This document shows positions 16,569-23,621 of a DNA stretch of 64,000 bases, piece after piece. Position 1 is the stretch's first letter; every line of letters begins with the position of its first letter. Source of the DNA: Gloeotrichia echinulata CP02 (GTDB lineage Bacteria; Cyanobacteriota; Cyanobacteriia; Cyanobacteriales; Nostocaceae). Where the stretch lies: contig CP051187.1 of assembly GCA_038087035.1 (NCBI GenBank), positions 248,001 through 312,000 of the forward strand. Reading direction: 5' to 3'. A program made the position numbers and the translations under genes. Below the pieces are notes generated by a model. It was given only the letters and a program-made list of their open reading frames with translations, was not told where the DNA came from and searched no databases.

Positions 16569-17357
16569 ATGATTATTGAAAATAGTGAAGTTTTGCTGTC
16601 GGTGCGTGACTTGACGGCTGAAGTTGATGGGACACCGATTTTGAAGGGTGTGAATTTGGAAGTTCGCTATGGTGAAATCCATGCGATTATGGGACCGAAT
16701 GGTTCGGGAAAGAGTACCTTGTCTAAGGTGTTGGCTGGACATCCGGCGTATACTGTGACTGGTGGTGAGGTAATTTTTCAAGGACAAAATCTGCTAGAAT
16801 TGACGCCGGAAGAAAGAGCGAGAACAGGTGTGTTTTTGGCGTTCCAATATCCGTTAGAAATTCCTGGTGTGAGCAATTTGGATTTTTTGCGGGTTGCTTA
16901 CAATTCTCGTCGCAAGGCGCAAGGTTTAGAAGAATTGGATGCGTTTGATTTTGATGATTTGGTAGAGCAAAAGTTGGAAGTGGTGAAGATGAATCCCGCT
17001 TTCCTGGGACGTAGTGTGAATGAAGGATTTTCTGGTGGTGAGAAGAAGCGGAACGAAATTCTGCAAATGGCGCTGCTAGAACCGAAGTTAGCGATTTTGG
17101 ATGAGACTGATTCTGGTTTGGATATAGACGCGCTAAAAATTGTGGCGCATGGAGTGAACCAACTCACCAATTCCGAAAACGCCACGATTATGATTACCCA
17201 TTACCAGCGCTTGCTAGATTATATAATACCAGATTTTGTCCATGTGATGGCTTTCGGGCGAATTCTCACCAGTGGTGGTAAGGAATTGGCGCTGGAATTG
17301 GAATCTCGTGGTTATGACTGGGTGTTGGAAGATGCTGCAGTTGAGGTGCTGGTGTAA
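16569..17357 (+). CDS. sufC: SufC, ABC-type ATPase of Fe-S assembly
   Basis: 262-aa soluble ABC ATPase that energises the SufBCD scaffold. Walker A GPNGSGKST (about residues 38-46), ABC signature SGGEKKRNE, Walker B LAILDETDSGLD and the His switch in MITHYQRLLDYI are all intact. Length and N-terminus are typical. An AGAGAGAGAGAG run lies just before ATG 16569 and may serve as ribosome site. A 213-bp gap with hairpins separates it from sufB, and 299 bp from sufD. Confidence 0.97.
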   Translation: MIIENSEVLLSVRDLTAEVDGTPILKGVNLEVRYGEIHAIMGPNGSGKSTLSKVLAGHPAYTVTGGEVIFQGQNLLELTPEERARTGVFLAFQYPLEIPGVSNLDFLRVAYNSRRKAQGLEELDAFDFDDLVEQKLEVVKMNPAFLGRSVNEGFSGGEKKRNEILQMALLEPKLAILDETDSGLDIDALKIVAHGVNQLTNSENATIMITHYQRLLDYIIPDFVHVMAFGRILTSGGKELALELESRGYDWVLEDAAVEVLV

Positions 17358-17656
17358 TGTTTCTGGCAATGGAAAGATGAATTTGTCTCACGCATTCGCG
17401 GAGCGTCCCGTAGGGAAGGCGCATTCGCGGAGCGTCTCGCAGAGAAGGCGCAAAGGTACAAAGAAAAAGAAAGGTATTTTTGGCATTTGATAATTCTGAT
17501 TCAGCACCGCCGAAACTCTTATTCTCTCTCTGCGCCTACTCTTCCCTACGGGACGCAGAGCGAACGATAACGCTCCGTGAATGCGCCTGTGCGTGAGATT
17601 TTCAAACTTTTAATCAGCACCGCCTTATATTCTATAACGATTTCACGAGTATCTAA
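17358..17656. repeat. Small dispersed repeats between sufC and sufD
   Basis: Two tandem copies of CGCATTCGCGGAGCGTCYCG (17392-17450), then inverted versions (17538-17583) with GGGACGCAGAGCG and ACGCTCCGTGAATGCGCC. Copies of this repeat family also lie upstream of sufR (14676-14700), inside sufS (20029-20055), and at 22410 and 32568. No gene is present. Confidence 0.8.
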
Positions 17657-19006
17657 ATGAGTATTCAAGTTTCTCCCATTCCTAACTCAGATACTGTCAG
17701 TTTGACGGATAGAGATGCTTATCTATCTGAGTTGTTGAAGATTGCATCTCGCCCAACTGATATGATTTGGTTACAGGAATTGCGCGATCGCGCTGCTAAT
17801 TGGGTACGTCACTCGACTATCCCCACGACCCGTGATGAAGAATGGCGCTTTACTGATTTGTCTTCTTTGCGAAAGGTGGAATTCAAATCTGTAGAACCTT
17901 TAGAGGTAAAGTCTCTACAGCCTGATATTCTTAAGGAAGCGGTTAATAGCCGTTTGGTATTTGTCAATGGTGTTTATGTACCACAGTTATCGGCGATCGC
18001 CAATTTACCTTCTGGGGTTGTCGTCGGTAATCTAACAGGGTTATCGGTGGATTTACAGGAGCGAGTTAAGCAGTATTTAGCTGAGGCTGAGGGAGCTAAG
18101 GAAGTATTTACGGCTCTCAATACCGCTGGTTTGTCGGATGCGGCGATTATTTTGGTCCAGAAGAATGTCGCAGTTGAGACGCCTATTCATTTGGTGTTTA
18201 TTTCTGTGACGGGTGAAATGGCGAGTATTTCCCAACCCCGTTGTTTGGTGGTGACTGAAAGTGGTTCTCAGCTGACTGTGATTGAAGATTATACGCACCA
18301 CACAGACGCAGAGGGAGTTTACCTGACTAATGCGGTTACGGAAATTTGGCTGGCCCAGAATGCCGAGGTGAGTCACACTAGGGTTGTACGGGAAGCTGCT
18401 GCGGCTTTTCATGTTGGGAAGACTGCTGTGACTCAGGCTCGTGATAGTCGATATATTTGTAATGCGATTACTTTGGGTGGTAAGCTGTCACGTCACAATT
18501 TGGAGATTTTGCAAACTGGTGAGCAAACCCAAACTACTCTCAATGGTTTGACGATGATTTGGGGTAATCAGTTGGGGGATACTCACAGTGCGATCGCCCT
18601 GAATTATCCTTATGGTGTGAGTCGGCAATTGCATAAGTGTATTGTAGGCGATCGCGCTCATGCTGTGTTCAACGGTAAGGTTTTTGTTCCTAAGCCGGCG
18701 CAGCAAACTGATGCGGGTCAGTTGAATCGCAATTTGTTATTATCATCCAAGGCGAGGGTTGATACTAAACCTCAATTGGAAATTACTGCCGATAACGTTA
18801 AATGTGCCCACGGTGCTACTGTCAGCCAGTTGGAGGATGATGAAATATTCTACCTGCAAAGTCGGGGCATTGATGAAAATGCTGCCCGCAATTTGTTAAT
18901 TAACGCTTTCGCAGCGGAAATTATCAACGAAATCCCACTTTCTTCTCTGCGAGAAATCCTTTTAAATACCGTCAATAATCTTAAGTCTACATCACTTGAC
19001 TCTTGA
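17657..19006 (+). CDS. sufD: SufD, Fe-S assembly scaffold partner
   Basis: 449-aa partner of SufB in the SufBC2D complex, needed for iron acquisition and complex stability. The N-terminal region has the typical TTRDEEWRFTDLSSLRKV motif; the beta-helix core contains SQLTVIEDYT, and the C-terminus has CAHGATVSQLEDDEIFYLQ followed by SRGIDENAARNLLINAFAAE. ATG 17657. Its stop codon (19004-19006) lies 11 bp before the sufS ATG, so the two are probably cotranslated. Confidence 0.96.
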   Translation: MSIQVSPIPNSDTVSLTDRDAYLSELLKIASRPTDMIWLQELRDRAANWVRHSTIPTTRDEEWRFTDLSSLRKVEFKSVEPLEVKSLQPDILKEAVNSRLVFVNGVYVPQLSAIANLPSGVVVGNLTGLSVDLQERVKQYLAEAEGAKEVFTALNTAGLSDAAIILVQKNVAVETPIHLVFISVTGEMASISQPRCLVVTESGSQLTVIEDYTHHTDAEGVYLTNAVTEIWLAQNAEVSHTRVVREAAAAFHVGKTAVTQARDSRYICNAITLGGKLSRHNLEILQTGEQTQTTLNGLTMIWGNQLGDTHSAIALNYPYGVSRQLHKCIVGDRAHAVFNGKVFVPKPAQQTDAGQLNRNLLLSSKARVDTKPQLEITADNVKCAHGATVSQLEDDEIFYLQSRGIDENAARNLLINAFAAEIINEIPLSSLREILLNTVNNLKSTSLDS

Positions 19007-19017
19007 CTTATCTACCA

Positions 19018-20304
19018 ATGACTTTTACTCCTACCAAAACCCTCGCCGATCAAGTCCGCGCTGACTTCCCTATCTTACACCAGCAAGTCAATGATAAACC
19101 TTTGGTTTACCTCGATAATGCGGCGACATCTCAAAAACCTTTGTTCGTCTTAAATACTCTACGAGATTATTACGAACAATATAACGCTAATGTGCATCGC
19201 GGTGCCCACACTCTCAGTGCTAAAGCTACTGATGCTTATGAAGGTGCGAGAGATAAAGTTGCTAAATTTATTAATGCTGTATCTCGCCAAGAAATTGTCT
19301 ACACCCGCAATGCAACTGAAGCAATTAATTTGGTAGCTTACAGTTGGGGAATGAACAATTTGCAGCCGGGAGATGAAATCATTCTCTCGGTGATGGAACA
19401 CCATAGTAATATTGTTCCTTGGCAATTTGTTTCCCAAAAAACCGGTGCAGTGTTAAAATTTGTGGAACTGACACCAGCAGAAACTTTTGATTTAGAACAG
19501 TTTAAACAACTGATTTCTGAAAAAACAAAATTGGTGTCCATAGTCCATGTATCCAATACCTTGGGTTGTATTAACCCAGTCCAAGAAATTGCTACGATTG
19601 CTCACAGATACGGCGCGAAATTCTTAGTTGATGCTTGTCAAAGTGTACCTCATATGCCTATCGATGTGCAGGAAATAGACTGCGATTGGTTGGTAGCTTC
19701 TGGTCACAAAATGTGTGCTACAACTGGCATAGGATTTTTATATGGTAAGTTAGAATTGCTAGAATCAATGCCACCATTTTTTGGTGGTGGTGAGATGATA
19801 GCTGAGGTGTATTTAGACCATTCTACCTACGCTGAGTTACCCCATAAATTTGAAGCCGGTACACCCGCAATTGGGGAAGCGATCGCTCTGGGTTCGGCGA
19901 TAGATTATCTTACTAATATAGGTATGGATAAAATCCACGCCTATGAAGCTGAATTAACAGCTTATTTGTTCCAACAATTAGCGCAAATTCCCGAACTTCG
20001 GATTTACGGCCCCAAGCCAGATGCTAAGGGAGTTCGCGTAGCGTCTCCGACAGGAGAAGGTAGAGCGGCTTTAGCTGCTTTCACCGTGGGTGAAGTCCAC
20101 GCCAATGACATATCTACATTATTAGATCAAGAAGGCGTCGCTATTCGTTCTGGACACCATTGCACTCAACCATTACACCGTTATTTGCATCTTAACGCAA
20201 CCGCTAGGGCGAGTTTGTCTTTCTACAATACCCGCGAGGAAATTGATATTTTTATCAAAGCACTCAAGGAAACTCTTGACTTTTTTGCTGGGGTATTCGC
20301 TTAA
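19018..20304 (+). CDS. sufS: SufS, group II cysteine desulfurase
   Basis: 428-aa PLP enzyme that removes sulfur from L-cysteine for cluster assembly. PLP Lys231 lies in SGHKMCATTG and the active Cys382 in RSGHHCTQPLH; both intact. ATG 19018 is chosen; an in-frame TTG at 19003 overlaps the sufD stop and would add five residues. Near residue 338 the peptide GVRVASPTG interrupts an otherwise standard GPKPDAK-EGRAALAAF region; it is encoded by 27 bp (20029-20055) that match the dispersed-repeat family between sufC and sufD. A terminator follows. Confidence 0.95.
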   Translation: MTFTPTKTLADQVRADFPILHQQVNDKPLVYLDNAATSQKPLFVLNTLRDYYEQYNANVHRGAHTLSAKATDAYEGARDKVAKFINAVSRQEIVYTRNATEAINLVAYSWGMNNLQPGDEIILSVMEHHSNIVPWQFVSQKTGAVLKFVELTPAETFDLEQFKQLISEKTKLVSIVHVSNTLGCINPVQEIATIAHRYGAKFLVDACQSVPHMPIDVQEIDCDWLVASGHKMCATTGIGFLYGKLELLESMPPFFGGGEMIAEVYLDHSTYAELPHKFEAGTPAIGEAIALGSAIDYLTNIGMDKIHAYEAELTAYLFQQLAQIPELRIYGPKPDAKGVRVASPTGEGRAALAAFTVGEVHANDISTLLDQEGVAIRSGHHCTQPLHRYLHLNATARASLSFYNTREEIDIFIKALKETLDFFAGVFA

Positions 20305-20309
20305 TGTAC

Positions 20310-20331
20310 GGTGGGCTTTAGCCCACCTTTT
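20310..20331 (+). terminator. Intrinsic terminator after sufS
   Basis: GGTGGGC TTTA GCCCACC followed by TTTT: a 7-bp GC-rich stem and short U-tract 6 bp after the sufS stop codon. It closes the sufBCDS unit. Confidence 0.85.
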
Positions 20332-20385
20332 GATTTGGATTTATATTAATACTTATAATACTTAATTAGCTGGTAAAACACCTTT

Positions 20386-21101
20386 ATGAAAAAGCCTATT
20401 TTAAGTCTGGTATGCTTGCTTGGGGTTTTAATTCCTCATGCTGCGATCGCCGGAGGTTCAAGTTGGGAGTATCAAGTTGTTAAGTTCAAGAAAACATCCC
20501 CGACATCAGCAGAATTTTCTCTACGTCCAACTTTTAAGTCTGGTATGCTTGCTTGGGGTTTTAATTCCTCATGCTGCGATCGCCGGAGGTTCAAGTTGGG
20601 AGTATCAAGTTGTTAAGTTCAAGAAAACATCCCCGACATCAGCAGAATTCTCTCTACGTCCAACTTTTAAGTCTGGTATGCTTGCTTGGGGTTTTAATTC
20701 CTCATGCTGCGATCGCCGGAGGTTCAAGTTGGGAGTATCAAGTTGTTAAGTTCAAGAAAACATCCCCGACATCAGCAGAATTCTCTCTACGTCCAACAAG
20801 GCGAGAACAGGACTATCCTAAAAAAGAGTGCAAAGAGATTTTGGTACGCGCTCGATATCGTCCTGAAGCGTTTTGGCGAAAAACCTGGAGTAGATTTGTT
20901 TCTGAAAAAACACAAAATCAAGCTATTCGCCTACTCGAAGAAGCATTTCAAAAGAAAAAGCCAACCAGGTTTGGTGAGATGGCTACCGGTTTGAAGAAAG
21001 TAAATGGTAAATCTTGTGTTTTTGACAGTCGGGGACTTGATGTTCGTCAGGAAAATCCTAGTAAACAAAATGCAGTATATTCCTATCACGACCCTATTTA
21101 G
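20386..21101 (+). pseudogene. Secreted protein gene put out of frame by a 133-bp triplication
   Basis: The start MKKPILSLVCLLGVLIPHAA is a signal peptide (cleavage likely after AIA). With one copy of the 133-bp unit the frame would run to 21101 and give a 149-aa exported protein (RREQDYPKKECKEILVRARY downstream). With three copies (266 extra bp) the signal-peptide frame stops at 20616 after 76 codons, and the downstream part is open only from internal ATGs such as 20571. No family recognised. Three extra copies (399 bp) would restore the frame. Confidence 0.75.
20399..20797 (+). repeat. Three tandem copies of a 133-bp unit
   Basis: Copies at 20399-20531, 20532-20664 and 20665-20797. Copies 2 and 3 are identical as far as I can see; copy 1 has AGAATTTTCT where the others have AGAATTCTCT. 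Each unit holds a GCGATCGC octamer. 133 is not a multiple of three. Confidence 0.95.
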
Positions 21102-21109
21102 GCTTATTT

Positions 21110-21298
21110 GTGACGATAAAATCCCTTATTTTCAATAATATTAAGACTATTTACGGGACTGTGACAACGGGAACTAACTGGAAGTTTCTCAAGATTTATG
21201 AGCAAGTGGTTGAAATTGACCTGAGTGAATATTATATTAATGATATAGGTAAAATTTTCGGAATTTTATATCATATTGGACTGAAGAAGTATTTTAAT
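21110..21298 (+). pseudogene. C-terminal fragment of a cyanobacterial restriction/nuclease-like hypothetical
   Basis: Residues such as IYGTVTTGTNWKFLKIYEQV and VEIDLSEYYINDIGKIFGIL match what I remember as the C-terminus of a frequent cyanobacterial hypothetical protein. The N-terminal part is absent. The frame runs directly into the following Uma2 gene without a stop, so a naive call would fuse them. Confidence 0.45.
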
Positions 21299-21934
21299 AT
21301 GCTTGTAACGTCAACACCCGCAGAACAAAGAACAGTGCTACACAACGTTAGCTGGGAAACCTTTGAAGCCTTGCTGACAGATACAGGTGAGGATAGAGGT
21401 TCTCGCTTTGCTTATGACTGCGGTACTTTAGAAATCATGACTCCACTTTTTGAACACGAAAATCCCAAAAGTAATTTGGGAAATTTTATTATTGCTTTAG
21501 CTGAAGAATTAGATATTGAACTCAGAAGCGCTGGTTCTACAACTTTAAAGCGGAAATTAGCCAGACGTGGTATAGAACCAGATAACTGCTACTATATAAA
21601 AACTGAACCGAGAGTCAGAGGGAAGGAAACTTTAGATTTAGAAACAGATCCGCCACCTGATTTAGCAATTGAAATTGATATTACTAGCAGTTCGGTGAAT
21701 AAATTTAATATTTATTCAGCCTTGGGTGTAACTGAACTTTGGAGATATGACGGGAAGGATTTAAAATTTTATCAGTTGCTAGATGGGGAATATGTTGAGT
21801 GTGAGTTTAGTATTGCCTTTCCTATAATATCTGTTAGTGATATGAGCAGATTTATTCAGCAGAGTAAAAGTATGGGTGAAATTGCTTTGTTGAAATCTTT
21901 TCGTGCTTGGGTGCGGGAGAAGCTTAAGAGTTAA
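21299..21934 (+). CDS. Uma2 family (DUF820) putative endonuclease
   Basis: 211 aa from ATG 21299 (MLVTSTPAEQRTVLHNVSWE). Uma2 proteins have a PD-(D/E)XK nuclease-like fold; here EPDNCYYI, then PPDLAIEIDITSSS and the C-terminal LGVTELWRYDG correspond to the D...ExD...ELWR core. The frame continues upstream to 21110 into an unrelated fragment, which I exclude. Role of the family is unknown; it is greatly amplified in filamentous cyanobacteria. A MITE lies 136 bp downstream. Confidence 0.75.
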   Translation: MLVTSTPAEQRTVLHNVSWETFEALLTDTGEDRGSRFAYDCGTLEIMTPLFEHENPKSNLGNFIIALAEELDIELRSAGSTTLKRKLARRGIEPDNCYYIKTEPRVRGKETLDLETDPPPDLAIEIDITSSSVNKFNIYSALGVTELWRYDGKDLKFYQLLDGEYVECEFSIAFPIISVSDMSRFIQQSKSMGEIALLKSFRAWVREKLKS

Positions 21935-22070
21935 TTGAGCCAATAAATCTTAAGTATAGTGCGTTAGGCTAAAGCCATCACTCACCCTGGCGGAGGGTAA
22001 GCAGTGCAAGGGATTGTAATTTAACATGGTAGGAGCGATCGCACATTCAATCGCCAACTCAAACAAACTT

Positions 22071-22266
22071 GGCTCTTCCGTACTTAGCGTGCTAAATTTA
22101 TTAAATAATCAGCTTGAAACCCTTACTGAGATACGGTAATAGCCATTATTTCCTGTATTTTTGGTCATATTGCTGAAAATTAAATTATGAACGCCTGTAA
22201 GTCTTACTTTTAAAGCAAATTTATAGACTTTAACTAATAATTAAGCACGCTAAGTACGCAAGAACC
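22071..22266. mobile_element. 196-bp MITE with ISL3-type termini
   Basis: Left end GGCTCTTCCGTACTTAGCGT and right end (reverse complement) GGTTCTTGCGTACTTAGCGT agree at about 25 of 28 terminal positions and match the ends of the ISL3-family element at 54895-56191. The interior is AT-rich and noncoding. Flanking 8-bp duplications were not obvious. Confidence 0.8.
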
Positions 22267-22505
22267 GAAATGGTTGGCTAGGGATGGAGAAATCCCTGCT
22301 GCACGGTTGGCAGAATGGGTCAAATCAATTTCCGAGAACCGAGGCTAGTCCAAAGTCTCCTGCCGTTGGTGGGACAGAGGAAATGTGCAGTAATCTAATA
22401 GCGTGTGTTCGCGTAGCGTCCCGTAGGGAGGAGTCGGAACCTGTGAGGGTAAACGAAACTCACTACGTGAGTTAGAACCCCATGCCTTTAGGCATGGGGT
22501 ATCTC
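22267..22505 (+). mobile_element. tnpB 3'-end / omega-RNA-like relic
   Basis: After the MITE an open end reads ARDGEIPAARLAEWVKSISE then NRG and TAG (stop about 22349), resembling a TnpB C-terminus. Then GGAACCTGTGAGGG and a right-end hairpin CCCCATGCC / GGCATGGGG (22479-22500). A dispersed repeat (TTCGCGTAGCGTCCCGTAGG, 22409-22428) sits inside. The rest of the element is missing. Confidence 0.4.
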
Positions 22506-22640
22506 AGTCGGTTATTCCTCTGCTTGTGGATTTGCCAAAATAGAGTTGTAGGCTAGAATAACTACGCTTCCAGCATAGCTTGATTGCGTACACTCAGGAG
22601 CAAAGACCCGTTGCTTTAACACAACTAAGAGGAAGGGAGT

Positions 22641-22964
22641 ATGGATAACAATAATTGGATGCAGCAGATATTAATGCTGGGTATTGGTACTACATCTTTG
22701 GTAGCGGACAAACTCCGACAAGTGGGGGATGAATTGGTTAAGGATGGTAAGCTCAATCCTGAGCAAGCCAAGGCGGTCATGGATGACATTGTACAGCAGT
22801 TGCGCTCTGACCAGGGCACCTGGGACGCCCAAATGCAACGACAAGTGCGAAATATGATGCAGGATTTAGGGGTGGCGCGTCAGTCTGAAGTGGATGAATT
22901 ACGCGGTAGAATTGACCGATTAGAGCGTCAAGTGCGCGATCTAGAAAATAAGCTTTGGCGTTAG
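22641..22964 (+). CDS. Phasin-like coiled-coil protein
   Basis: 107 aa. N-terminal amphipathic/hydrophobic stretch (MQQILMLGIGTTSLVADKL), then a helical part and a C-terminal coiled coil with the heptad pattern VDELRGRIDRLERQVRDLEN (about residues 82-103). This layout fits the phasin / polyhydroxyalkanoate-granule associated (PhaF/PhaI) family, proteins that coat granule surfaces. ATG 22641 is preceded by AGGAAGGGAG. No pha synthase gene is nearby. Family call is by pattern only. Confidence 0.65.
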   Translation: MDNNNWMQQILMLGIGTTSLVADKLRQVGDELVKDGKLNPEQAKAVMDDIVQQLRSDQGTWDAQMQRQVRNMMQDLGVARQSEVDELRGRIDRLERQVRDLENKLWR

Positions 22965-23033
22965 GATACCCATTGTGATTTAATATCCAGTTGGTCATCT
23001 TTTTGCCAGACTGCCTAAATAGGGAGGGCTAAT

Positions 23034-23555
23034 TTGAAATCAATTTTACTCAGTGTGGCGTTCATGCTGATCTGTGTTGTGGTTTTGGTGTTAGCGCAAG
23101 TTGGTAATAAACAAAATTCGTCCATTGCTAATAATGTGACTCAAGCTACACCAGCACCCACTACAGTTACTGAAAACAATACTTTAATTCCGAAGAATAC
23201 TATGCCTGAAGACAATACCATTACTACCGCCTCTGGATTAAAATATGTCGAGATAGAGGAGGGAACGGGAGAGACTCCTCAACCTGGACAAAAGGTTGAA
23301 GTTCACTATACTGGTACTTTAACAGATGGTACTAAGTTTGATAGTTCACGCGATCGCCGCAGTCCTTTCAGCTTTATCATCGGACGTGGACAGGTAATCC
23401 AAGGCTGGGACGAAGGCCTTAGCACGATGAAAGTGGGCGGTCAACGTAAGTTAATTATCCCCCCAGAGTTAGGTTATGGTTCTCGTGGTGCTGGTGGCGT
23501 AATTCCTCCCAACGCTACTTTGATTTTTGATGTGCAATTGTTGAGTGTGAAGTAG
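23034..23555 (+). CDS. FKBP-type peptidyl-prolyl cis-trans isomerase, membrane-anchored
   Basis: 173 aa. An N-terminal membrane anchor/signal (ILLSVAFMLICVVVLVLAQV), a Thr/Pro/Asn-rich linker, then an FKBP domain over residues 65-173: VEVHYTGTLTDGTKFDSS, FIIGRGQVIQGWDEGL, and LGYGSRGAGGVIPPNATLIF. The active-site aromatic residues (Y, F, D, W, I, Y, F) are in place. The isomerase would act on extracytoplasmic proteins. The start is TTG 23034: AGGGAGGG lies 6 nt upstream and no ATG is available before the anchor. Convergent with dnaB. Confidence 0.92.
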   Translation: MKSILLSVAFMLICVVVLVLAQVGNKQNSSIANNVTQATPAPTTVTENNTLIPKNTMPEDNTITTASGLKYVEIEEGTGETPQPGQKVEVHYTGTLTDGTKFDSSRDRRSPFSFIIGRGQVIQGWDEGLSTMKVGGQRKLIIPPELGYGSRGAGGVIPPNATLIFDVQLLSVK

Positions 23556-23621
23556 GGAGTGGGGAGTGGGGATTGGGGATTGGGGGCTGGGGATTGGGAG
23601 CTAGAAACAGGGTTTTGCACT

